Assembly (NCBI RefSeq): GCF_021134715.1
Contig: NC_060018.1
Coordinates: 3,489,501 to 3,553,500 of the forward strand
Direction of reading: 5' to 3'
DNA from: Daphnia pulex
Taxonomy: Eukaryota; Arthropoda; Branchiopoda; Diplostraca; Daphniidae
DNA: 64,000 nucleotides
Part shown: positions 23,246 through 34,500 of the stretch, in pieces
Position numbering within the stretch: the first letter of the stretch is position 1
How the letters are laid out: each line of letters opens with the position of its first letter
Translations under genes and position numbers: made by a program
The notes under the pieces: generated by a model
Database searches by the model: none
The model's input: the letters and a program-made list of their open reading frames with translations, nothing else
Told to the model about the DNA's origin: nothing

Positions 23246-23756
23246 GAGCAGACATTTTTATTTCATTTTCGTAACTGGGAATTGATTGTTTATCTTTAAT
23301 GAGAAAATAAATATTTTTAATGTGAGTAACTGAACTGGATTGTAAGACTTTAATTCCTTCCTACCTTGTTAACATTGCGACAGGTTTTTTTATTTGTGTT
23401 GGAATTCTTCTAGGCCAGTATGCTGCGTTGTGATTTGTTTGCGTCATGTTATAGAGAAAACTACTGCCCTCCGGACATATCCTGATGCTTTGACGATTGT
23501 TTTTAGGGTAAGTTACGAAGAGACGTCCTGCGTAGTGATTACAAAATAATCTTGAGTTGCATTTTTCAAGTGTTCGATTTCTTCAAGAAAACTTCAAAAT
23601 CGTACGAAATATATTGATACAACTGTTAAACAAATCTTAGTTAATTTTCGTGGAATTAGTTGGAGTTATAAATGAAAAGACAATGAACAAAAAACTTGTA
23701 AAAGGAATTGCTTTATTGTCCCACCTCCACCCACAATTCCACCACATTTTAAAGTC

Positions 23757-23797
23757 ACATACATACATACAAGTCATACATACATACATACATACAC
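23757..23797. repeat. (CATA)n microsatellite
   Basis: Interrupted CATA repeat directly before the piggyBac-like element; a common slippage target. Confidence 0.9.
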
Positions 23798-23806
23798 TTA
23801 AGTTAA

Positions 23807-24131
23807 CCCGTTGGCTGCCACGCCATACAACCCGTAGGTTGCTCTCTACTACTCTACGCGCCATGTCTGAAGGATCCATGACCAAGGTGGGACTTGCCAT
23901 TGCTGACAAGTCCGGGCTGACACGGTGACAGGAGAAGATGGAATGCACGCCTCTAGAATCCATCACCGTATCGACAAGGGGGAAGTCCCTATGGTGCACT
24001 GCCTAACAGGCGCCTTGCGGCGAATCTTGGGCTGGTGCGACTGTCCGACCCCGCGGCAGTAAACCACGAGACCGAACAGCGCGGCCCGTGCTAAGGAGCT
24101 AGGGGAGAACAAAGGCGTGGCAGCCAACGGG
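23807..24131. mobile_element. piggyBac-like MITE with TTAA target duplication
   Basis: An element of 325 bases bounded by TTAA on both sides (23803-23806 and 24132-24135). Its perfect 18-base terminal inverted repeats start with CCC: CCCGTTGGCTGCCACGCC on the left (23807-23824) and its reverse complement on the right (24114-24131). TTAA duplications with CCC-starting termini are diagnostic of the piggyBac superfamily. There is no transposase frame, so it is a non-autonomous derivative. The interior is more GC-rich than the flanks. Confidence 0.88.
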
Positions 24132-24389
24132 TTAACTAACACAAACGAAAACATATTACCAACAACAAATGATGATCCGCGCTGTTTTGGTGTCCATCTT
24201 CTCGACGTTGCACTACCATCGACGTATGCATTACCTGAATAAAGACAAAATAATTCTTATTAAGTTGCATGCCAATACAAGTTACAAACTACATATAGGT
24301 ACACTGATCTGGTTTTTATGCTAACAATTTTAAAGGCGCGCTTTTATTTGCTTAAAATTTAGCTTTCAACATTGAGAACTGTTCACAGA

Positions 24390-24775
24390 ACAAAGCTCAC
24401 TTGCTAGTTTGATAAAAAATTTCTGGAAGTAAACCGGAAGTAACCACAGCGCCTCAACCATTGAGCTGTCGTCAAATTATACCACATATTCGTGATCTCC
24501 ATGAAATTTGGGGTCGATTAGATGTGATTTAAACGAAATCCAAAATTTGGCCAAAATCGAGAATTTTCCTGAACTATAGTTCAGGAAAATTTTCGAAACC
24601 GGAAGTACGAATACGTAAAAAAAATAACATGAACTTTACCACAAATTTGACGAGGATCACGAATATGTGGTTCTTTTGTACCTCGAATGAATATTTACTG
24701 AACTACTGACTGAAATGAGCAAACCGGAAGTAGAAAAAAAAAGCAATGATCCAAAATTTAACAAGTGAGCTTTGT
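24390..24775. mobile_element. Fold-back (MITE-like) element around a perfect palindrome
   Basis: The ends are inverted copies: ACAAAGCTCACTTG at 24390-24403 and CAAGTGAGCTTTGT at 24762-24775. Inside, ACCACATATTCGTGATC (about 24,481) returns inverted at about 24,655, with further partial matches toward the centre. The centre is a 30-base perfect palindrome (24562-24591) with core CCTGAACTATAGTTCAGG. Such nested symmetry is typical of fold-back MITEs. Target duplication is unclear and there is no coding content. Confidence 0.7.
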
Positions 24776-26200
24776 TGCTGGAATAGCAATCGTCAGTTAT
24801 CACTAAATATTTCAACAAAATAACTGCCAATTAATGTTTAAAGAGATGTCAAAGTAACTGAAACTGACTGTTTTGACAGCTACAAATTATCAAAAAGCCA
24901 TCTAGCGTTAGGAAAAAGAAACGTCCAAGTAAAACTTTGTTTGCGCGTAAGAAGGGCCTGATTTTGGAAACTATTACACAGACACAGAGTTTAACACAAG
25001 TAGATACTTAGTAGATAATCTACGAAAGTAAGTCAATTGTCGGTTACCTGGACATAATCCCGTGGCGAGTGACTGCAGGTGTGTCACAGCGGACGGAAGC
25101 GAATACTGAAGTGATCCAACTCGTCAGTGAAGCAAGAAAAGTTGTGCAGCATGAGAAGTGCTCAGTGAAGCAGTGAAGCTTGCTGAGCGTACGTCGCGAA
25201 GATACGGATGGAGCAGAACGTTAGTGGAATTCCCAAGGATTTCAAGAAACGGCTGGATTGCTTTCGACGACATCCGACTATCAAAATTCAAGTGTAAAAG
25301 AGAAGTTATTATTAGAAAAAATAATTAATCTCACATGTTAAAGAGAGTTGAAAGGTTGAAAAATGATCTAAGCCATGCTATTGCTATAGCCATCTTGCGT
25401 TGTAAACAAGAAATGTTTGAAATCCCCTGAATCTTGGCACAGCAATAACAGGCAAAGACCTAAAAAAAAAACTCGATACTTACGCAATATTCTCCTGACG
25501 AAAATCATCATCACCTCGTCTGCCCAAAGAAACCGCTATGGCGTCATCACAAATGGACAAACAGTCAAACAATCTGAAGATCCAAATTCCGTGTTGTGTT
25601 TGAGAGCAGGGGTAGTAGTAAGCAGTGGGGGGTTGACCACCCGGCCGTCGGTTGGGAAGTCGAATGATAATTGGTAACACGCCCTTCTCTCCTATGCTCA
25701 AGGGCGACGGAAGGAGTATTGCCGACTGAATGCCGTGCGGTTGAAGGTGATGCTGCAGTTGGTATTCCACTATTCCAGTATCACTGCGCTGAAGGTTTCC
25801 AAAGGGTAGCAGCTAAAGGGCATAGGGTTAGCTAACAGCGAACCATCGTTTACCGTGTTGTCCTTTTCGTTTTTCTGGGAAGGACCCATCCTTAGACCAG
25901 TCAGCTAAATGCGACTTAACTTCACCTGCATACAGCAGACAAACAAGAAAATAATGAATGAAAAAATTAGATTGATTCTTTAAAAAAATGAGGATACCAG
26001 AGAAAGAAGTGGGACTCTTGTAATCAGCTTTTCGGTTTTAGTGTCGTAAAAAGTGGGCATTTCACAAGAATTTAAACGATCACGCAGGATGGCGGAAGAC
26101 TCGCAACTTGAGAAGCTGTTCAGTTTGTCACCAGAAAAATAACTTTGTAAAAAAATTCATAATCAGTTTAGAGAAAATGTTTATGTACCATGTTCTCAAA
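24776..26200. other. Gene-poor region, no supported gene
   Basis: Moderate complexity sequence. A 29-codon frame at 25,208-25,297 (MEQNVSGIPKDFKKRLDCFR and nine more residues) has sensible codons but no visible family. It could be a remnant of a mobile element. Nothing else is convincing. Confidence 0.35.
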
Positions 26201-26665
26201 TATGAAGAGAGCAAATGATCAGAGCTTCCATTTTGTCTTGTTTTGATTCCATGGAACCGTCATCTTCTTCCTCAACATTGACAATCGTTTGAAATTCCTC
26301 TTTAGCAAATTGTTCGTCGAATTCCAGATAGCAATTTCTGTTACCCAAAAATAACGAATTATTAGCCAAAAGCATTTGAATTTTATGTCGTTTGTCAACT
26401 GTATAGTGGGAGTAACCTGCCTCAAATAGTATAGCTTGGTATAGCTCGTGATAGAGGGGCTTTCAAATTCTGTCTTGGCCAGCAGCATTCACGCTCATGT
26501 CGGTCGTGACCCAGAGATTCCAGAGTCTGAAAAGAGAAATAAGGAATTTTGTTATAAATCTAGAAAAAGTTATTATACTTAAAAAAACAACAATGACAAG
26601 TTGCTAAAGTCTTACTCTATTATCTTGTTGTTCACGTTGAAAGAAATTGGCTGTAGAAAATGTTG
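26200..26665 (-). pseudogene. Unresolved cluster of exon-like segments
   Basis: On the minus strand several segments carry splice-like edges. About 26,650-26,618 lies between TTCTACAG and GTAAGAC. About 26,521 begins after CTTTTCAG and could read LWNLWVTTDMSVNAAGQDRI. About 26,339-26,200 after GGTAACAG could read CYLEFDEQFAKEEFQTIVNV followed by an acidic stretch and a stop. Further minus-strand coding-like sequence lies at 26,020-26,130. I could not join these into one open model, so this may be a decayed gene, a small gene with an exon I missed, or chance. Confidence 0.25.
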
Positions 26666-27428
26666 AATGAAAAGATTAACAGCTAGCAATGATTGGTGGA
26701 TGTTCAGGCCAGGGACATTTAGACCAGCGTCATTCAGGCCAAATTTTCCTGCTTAGAACCTTGAACATGAAAGCAAAAACTGAGTTGCCTTTCGTCGATT
26801 TGACACTTTTTTATACCAACATTGCTTTTCTTCAACACTGATATTTTGTTGCCTAATCTGGAACTGTAATCAATGTCAATCCTCATCTAGATTGGAGATT
26901 GGTATTCTTCTTGTGGTTATTCACGTAGGTAGGTGTTGCTGTCACTGAATGTTTGAGTTCTCTTCAGTTGTTCTACATTGTTGGTGTTGAGGTTGAGTTA
27001 TGGTGCAAATTATTTCAAATACAATTCGGGTATCAATAAAACTGGAGTGGTTTCAATATTCCCGATGGAAAATTCATAAAATTCAGTTTTATCTGGTTTC
27101 ATAAGTTTCATTTAGTTTCATACAGAAACAGAACACAGCAGCACACAATAAGCACACATCTTTCGAGTCAGGAGACAGCGGGAGTCTAGAACAATAATAG
27201 CGAGTGACATCTAGCGTAAATGTTATAACGCTGTTGGATGTATTGGCTGATAACGTGATGCGGATGCACGTTACATTTCTGGAATCAGCTAATTTACATT
27301 AATTCCGGATAAGAAATGTGCCCGTAGCTCAGTGAATATTCATCTAACGCCAAAAAGAATTTTTTTTAAATTTTGGGTCTAAATTGATGTTAGCCTAATA
27401 ATTGATGAGCTTTGACGGGTTGCTGACA

Positions 27429-27683
27429 GTAGAACTCCAAAGACAGAAGAACTCCACTCGACAATAGAACCCCAATATTTTAAATAGATTTTAAAATTTA
27501 TTGGAGTTCTATTGTCGCGTAGTGGAGTTCTACTGTCGGGCACTGGAGTTCTATTGTCGGGTATTTTTAATAATATTTTAAAAAAAAAGGAGTTCTACTG
27601 TCGCATACAAAGACATTTTTGAAAATTATTTAAAATATTGGGGTTCTATTGTCGGTGGAGTTCTTCTGTCTTTGGAGTTCTAC
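27429..27683. mobile_element. MITE with ~56-base inverted arms and internal 21-base repeats
   Basis: The left arm (27429-27485) and right arm (27627-27683) are inverted copies differing by a single extra base. Both start GTAGAACTCCAAAGACAGAA when read inward. Between them, GGAGTTCTA(T/C)TGTCG units recur: three in tandem at a 21-base period (about 27,504-27,560) and one more at about 27,588. There is no coding frame. I do not recognise the superfamily. Confidence 0.8.
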
Positions 27684-28019
27684 GTTCGCCATACCGTTTT
27701 GACCTACTCCGCGGTTAACTTCCGGAAAGAAAAATATTAAAAACGCGTGAACTTTGTTATTCCATAAATTTAAAAGTCTCTGGATCACTCGCTCATTCTT
27801 TAAAAATAAATGAGAAAGATCCAAAGGATTTACGAAGGAAAAATAATTCTATCGAGAACCTCGCGTGCAGCGTACGAGAAACGAAACATTTTTCACACTG
27901 CTTATTTATTTATATAGCAAGGCGTGAAGTTGAAATCGGTATTTGTTGTGATTCGTACATTTTTTTACTAAATACTCTAAAATATGAATTATGAATAAAG
28001 AAGACGGCAAATCGTCAAG

Positions 28020-28505
28020 TATTATTTTTTTTTATTTGCGATCTAACTACGTAGATACATATACAGTTTTTTCTCGTTCTATCAAGCGCTATTATGGTGG
28101 CTGTTTTCCTCGAAGGTCTATATTCTTATATAGGCTCCTTTAAGCACTGAAAGAGGCAAAGTCCTCTTGCGCGCGGGAACGAGGCTTTTAGCCAGAAGTA
28201 TCAAAATCAAATAGAATGCACACACACACACTTATACACTCACACACACTCTGTGTACAGAATTTCACCCTGGCTTGGGTTGGATAAGCTTCATTGATCG
28301 AAGGGCTAGAAACAGCCGCATTTATTAGAAATTGCTTCATCTTTCCTAATTCAAATAAAACGTGTGCCGTTCTGGAGGACGTCAAATTCATCTCAAACAC
28401 GATCAGTGCCCCTCTCCCCCCCCCCCCCCCCCCCCGCAACACTCCGCAACAGTCAAAGTCTGGTTTATACATTTGACTGCATTCACCGATGAGGTATTAT
28501 TCTAT
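28020..28505 (-). other. 3' UTR region of the nicotinic receptor gene
   Basis: Downstream (on the minus strand) of the receptor stop codon. TTTATT, the complement of AATAAA, occurs near 28,030 and 27,901, and could serve as the poly(A) signal. A CA-rich tract lies at 28,215-28,252 and a run of 20 C at 28,416-28,435. Confidence 0.4.
28416..28435. repeat. Poly(C) run of 20 (poly(G) in the transcript)
   Basis: Uninterrupted homopolymer within the receptor 3' UTR region; in the sense RNA it would be G-rich and could form a quadruplex. Confidence 0.95.
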
Positions 28506-31500
28506 TCAAAGTGGCTTGGGGTTGAACCAACCACGGTTGTATCCAGGTATGATTATGAGAAAGAGAGCTGATGAGACGGAAGTCATGACGCAAAATACCC
28601 AGAATAGAATGCGATCGACAGTAGCGGCCAATTGGCGCCACTCAATGACAACGGCTTGGCCGTCTTCGGTGAACTTTTGCCGGTCGAGGAAATAGCGCAT
28701 CATGCTATCTTGATCATTCGACACGTTGAACGCGTACGGTGAATGAATGGGTTTGTTACACCCAGTTCCGCCCAGTCCCGCAGTCCTCCGACAAGTTTGG
28801 CAAAGGCCTCCCGATTCCATTGCAGTGTCCCCCATACCAGGAACGGGAAGTGTTGAATGGAGAAGACCAGGAGGTGGCACGCTAATGGATAGCATGGCTT
28901 CACCGTAATCATCTTCGCTCTCCGTCTGTAAAGAGAAATACATAAGAAAACAATCAAGGCCAAATTCTCGCACAGAAACAGTTTTTCATTGGGTATAGCT
29001 AGTTGCTAGTCCCCATACTATACTAGCGAATCGTTACGACCAATCATGAAATCTACAGCAATCTAATAGATTTTTGTGGCCACGAGAACAGTATTAGGAC
29101 GGTGTGATATACTACATCGGGCATATAAGAGCACAATCATCTTCATTGAAACTCATCGTTACAATATCGATCATTTGTTCGTATCCAGATATGGAGCGGA
29201 ACGTCACATAAATCAACAAGGGCGGAGTGGATGGGAAAGCCAACTCCAATAGATGAAGATGTTCGATTGATTTGTGTGCTTACATGCTCACAAGGTACAC
29301 AAGTATATATGACACAAGCATTTCTAATCAGCTCCAGCCAGCGTGTTATTGGCATAGCAATCTCTTTTGTAAAATGCAATAGACTTATTAGACCGAGATA
29401 CTTTGTCATAGACCCCCTTGAGACTTTCTAGGTTATTAAACTAAGTAACGCCGTCAAACAGTACAACGACTTGACTCTGTGTAAGTACTTGACTTGTCAC
29501 AGGCTCACAGCCGGATAACGCTGCTGCTATTCGCGATGACCGATGAATCCGTGCACATCAGATGAATGAACTACGGACTGACAGAGCCTCGGCGTCCAAA
29601 AAAGTCTGTCGACTACCGAATTATACGACCCCATTCATTCTCGTCATAAAAAAACAGCGAAAAAAAAAGACATAGGAAACTCTTCCGAGATTAAATTGGT
29701 TCAAGCACCAATACGAATCGTTCACAACTCGCTTGCGTTGTCTTCTCATTTTCCCCAATTTACAACCGTTCTTTAGCTTAGGTATAAGTTAACAATTGAT
29801 TTTGATATACTATCATCTGACATAATTAACTTGAACAGTCCGTTATCTAAAAAAGCCTTTGTTTCCGTGAAAGATTTCTGATTGATCTTCTCATTAGCTT
29901 CCGTATAAAGAACTTGCTGTAATTTCAGAAGATTCCCTTTGCTTGATCAAAAGCAAAAGAACCGAATCGGAATAGTTTTGTCCGACGTCCTCGTGATAGA
30001 AGTGCGCACAGGCCACTTTCAGATATCTGCAGTTCATGATGAATGAAGCAGCAGACAAGGAAGGAGTTTGTAGTTTGAACTTGGATTAATAATACATTGC
30101 TGAGGAAAGGGGATTTCGTGCTGTCATACCAATTTGTACAACTACGTACGCACAAACTAGAATGAATGACGTCAAACCCGCAAGCATTTCCAATTTCGGT
30201 TCAAACTGACAAAACATCTGAAAATGTTAATTTCGTCTGTTATTATTCGGGGGCTTTTCCGTGTTATGCAAACGAGCCGCAAAAAGACGGAAGTAAAGGA
30301 CAAGAATGAAAAGCCTTTTTGGCTCCCCCCAAAAAATTGCAAAAAATGACATTTTTAAAGCAGGCTGCCTACCGCATTCAAATTCCGAATAAATTCATAT
30401 ATAAATAACTTAGGAGTTACTCTGCACGAACCTGTGCGCCTTGGCTTTGCTGGGCTTGACGATATTTTCGGCTGAGTCGGACGAAACTGCGTTTTCGTTC
30501 CTCGGAATACTCGGCGACGCGGAATCGAAACGATTGGGGCGGGGCGGAAGTGTTGAGGGTCATCGGGATGGTGGAAACACTAGAGGCCGGATTGGGCAGT
30601 CCTCTATAGTTATCGATGCCGCCACCAACGCCACCGCTGTGCATGAATTCGGCCGAAGGAATATTTTCTCGGCTGGCGGAGTTGCTGGACGCTCCGCTCT
30701 TGAGACGACATCCGTTACCCAGGCAACTGCCGGTCGGCCCAACGACAGGCGTATTAGCACCGGCTGCTGCCACAGCCGCTGCAGTTGCTGCCGCCTCTTC
30801 AAAGGCTTGATAATGCGCCGCCGGCCGTTTCTGATGATGATCATTACATCTTCCGGCACTCGATCTGAGAACATATCTAAAACGGGAAAATGAAGCAAAA
30901 ATTCGGAGATGAATTCATCGAACCGGATTCAGCCGGTCTAGTCGCCTGTTTTGTTGGCGATTCCTCATTTCTCATTCCACGTCAAGTATCTCGCCATCCG
31001 CTTATCCATTTCATTTTGGCTTCAACGAGCATCAGATATGACGAGATAGATATTATACTTGTGCTACGTGTCAATGTGACGGGTGGGCGAGGACTGCTGG
31101 TTATGACGTACCTTCTCATCCAGCGAGGAACTTGCTTGGCGGTCGGTCCCTTGTAATGGCAGTTGAGAACGATCACCGTCATGACCACCGAAATGGAAGT
31201 AATCGCCATCACAGCAGTCAGATAAATCCCTATTAATGCCATTGGCGGAAACCAGGATCATAACATCATGAGTAATGGCGAGAGGGTATGTATACAAAGG
31301 TCGCTTAGAGAAACAGCATTGATTCCGTTTGATTCGATTTCCGACTGGAACAACACACCGTCTGGCAGCCGAATAGTGATGGCCGCGAGTAGTGAGAGAC
31401 GTCGGATAGAATGAGAGACGTTAATTAGTCCTTTCCTTTTCATCGTTGGTATCTCCCCGTGGTCGCCCAGCGCCTTTATGTCTGCCCCTACTCTATATTC

Positions 31501-34500
31501 GTCGCAGACGATTTTGCCGACATGATATTTCCCTCTTATATGAGACCTCCCCGTTCCGGATCACAAGAAAGCAAGTCGGCCGTCCTGAAATCAAGTCCCC
31601 GGGAGACATTCTTTCTTTCTTAGACGGCGCCATGCAGTACCGCCATCCTTGATATTCCACTCTCTTCTTCTTCTTCTTCTTTTTTTTTCCCTCATTCCAG
31701 GCGGAGTGACTTCTCGCAACTTTCTATGTCGGAATAGAGCGGCGTATAAATGGATTACTAAACCGGATAGGATAGGAAGTATAGTGGGCAAAAAATCTTG
31801 TGACTTGAGTCCTTGACAAAAAAAAATGATTTTGTCAAGCCGTTCCCCACAAAAACGTCGTTCGTTATCATCTCTCGCCGTCGTGCTTGCCGGAAAAAGA
31901 ATTTGACAAAACAGGAAGTTTCACACAAAGCGCACACTGGGCTAATATAAAAATCCTCAACTAACGAGTCTACCAGCCCAAAAGAATATAAATTTCCACA
32001 GAAGGATGTAAGTGGGCGACGCACCGAGGGATGCTGCAGTCCTAATGATCAACGACGAGATTAACATCACCTTATTTGCACGGCCCACTAACGAGGAGAA
32101 ATGTGAAATGAAAGCAAATATACGCTGCCCACACCCCCGTAGTCAGCGTTCCTCGAACACACCCAAGCAATTGTGGTAGCCTATTTGCTACTATATAACG
32201 GGGTTAATCAGCTCACAGCAATCTGACACTGAAGGCGATCAAACAGACAGAAGACAGGCGGGCGTGCGTAATAACCAACGTGATACAGCTGGAAGAAAAG
32301 CTGGTTAAAAAAAAAGGGCGAATCAGCTTATTGGAGCACAGAGAGAATGCGAGACTGCTGCAAGGAGTGGATGTGACAGATACGGGCGGTTACTACGACG
32401 GAAGTCTGTGAGCCAATTCGGTTACACTGCAATACCCCGGAAGCAAGGGAACCGATCGGTCAAGAACCGGTTCTGTCAAAGGTGGCTCATTCTTGTAATA
32501 GGCTCGCGTCAGTTTTTATTGTCGGTTCTAACGTTCAGGACTGAATAGCCCCTTTGAAATTGAAATCAAATCAAAGATAAGGAACATCCATTCTATTCCC
32601 TCACTCTCGCAGCCATCACTTCCGGTCAACGGTGACATTGCCAAATTAAAAAAAAAAAAAAAAGAAAACAAACAAAAAAAAAAGCATTTCATACCGATGA
32701 GGGGTATCGACTCGGAAGTCTCCGGCATCTTTTCAGCAATGGCCAGCATGAAGACGGAAAAGGCCAGAAGGACGGTGATGCCAAGTGCGATCTTCTCGCC
32801 CGATTCCGGAGGCAGACAGAAGACGAGCAGAGTCAGGACGGACATCATCACGCAGGGTAGTACGACGTTGACCATGTAGTAAAGGATCTTGCGGCGGATC
32901 TTGAGCGTCACCGTCAAGTCGGGAAACGGTTCAGGGCAGCAGCTGTAAAAGACGACGTTGCGGATGAGCCGCGCCTCCAACAATTCCCATTCGCCGTTGG
33001 GCACGTAATTGGTTAAATCCACTTCCGATGTTCGATTAGTTACGTCCACCTTAAAAACCCCGAGCAAACAAAAAAAGACAAAACAAAAATTGGTTCAGAG
33101 AGTTGAGCGACCTCTGTTCACCTTTCCGAAGAAAACCAACGTTTTCTTACCTGGAATCCGTCGTAGGTCCACGAGCCGAGTTTCATGACGCACGTTTGGT
33201 CGTCAAACGGGAAATATGTAACGTCAACAGGGCAAGTGCTCCGAAACTTGGTGGGAGGCGGCCAAAATACGTTGCCGTCATAACTGACCATGGCCTTGCT
33301 GTTCATGTACCCGCGAGTGTAATCATCCGCGCTGTTATAGGATGAAAGAAATGAAAAGTTACTGCCTACACGTATTCACTCACACACACACACACACGTC
33401 AAAGGCGTCGTGATTTTAATGATGTTGTGGGTCGAATTCTAGCGCCATACAGAGGCACGTACATAACTGATTCCCTGCCAATCATTGGCAGCTGCTGTAC
33501 AGTATAAACTATAAAGTCACGGAGGAAATATAGAAGCAACTTGACGCAAGTTCATATTGGGAAAATGACAGCCTGTCCAAGAATCGTCAGCAGACTCGCA
33601 CGCTCGTGTCAACTCGATAATGAGCGAGTTGGAATGGAGCGCCAAATCACGACGCCTCTTCGACTTCTCCGTCAAAACTACACACGTAATAAGGTCTACG
33701 TAACGCTATCGAAGATCGTGATGAGTTCGACAACTTTTCCGTCCGCCAAGCCGTCACCACAGTGCTAGGAAAAGGGTGCAGGGGACAATTCGTTTGAACT
33801 ACAGAAGCCCCAACTTACTTGTTGTAGAGGACAATATCAGGTAACCAGATCCTTTCGCACGGCATTCTCATTATTTTCAATCCACCGAAATCGTTGGGAT
33901 CCCATGTCAGAAGTTCGTCTTTCCATTCCTGTAACCAAAATATTAAAAAAAAGAAGAAGCGGCAGAGCGCGGCATAAGTTGAGAGGCAAAAAAAGTAAAC
34001 AAGCGAGGGGGTAACGAAGCGAACACAAAAAGTTAGTTGATTTTTCATTATGAAACTATACGGTGCTGTATCTCTGCCGTGAAGGTTTTCCCTTTTTTAG
34101 TCGTGTTGGTTTTAAAGATCTTTTTCCGCCGTTGTAGCTTATCTCGAGAACGGAGCGCAGGAACGGGGAAATAAGAACCGGATTTTGCTCTACATCGAGA
34201 GTGGTTGGTTATTAAGTTCTGGGTATTCTGTATCCCCCCTAGACACAGCCTCTTACTGATGGGGTGTTCGGTGGAAGGTAATCGATTGTGACTAATGCGG
34301 ATGGGATTCGTATACGTGAAAAATGCCAAGAATACTAATAGGCCGTCTTGCTGCAATGAGTTGGCGCAATTTTTTTGTCTTGCCTGTTTTTGCGGCCGGC
34401 CGGCTGCGCATCTAGTTTGGCACAACGCGGGATCCGACTGGCAAATGTAAATAAACCAGAGCAACAACAGGAAAACAACAAAACCATCTGCCCCTGCTAA

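Noticed and set aside
27318..27345. CCCGTAGCTCAGTGAAT resembles a tRNA A box
   Set aside because: No matching acceptor stem, anticodon arm or B box follows at tRNA distance.
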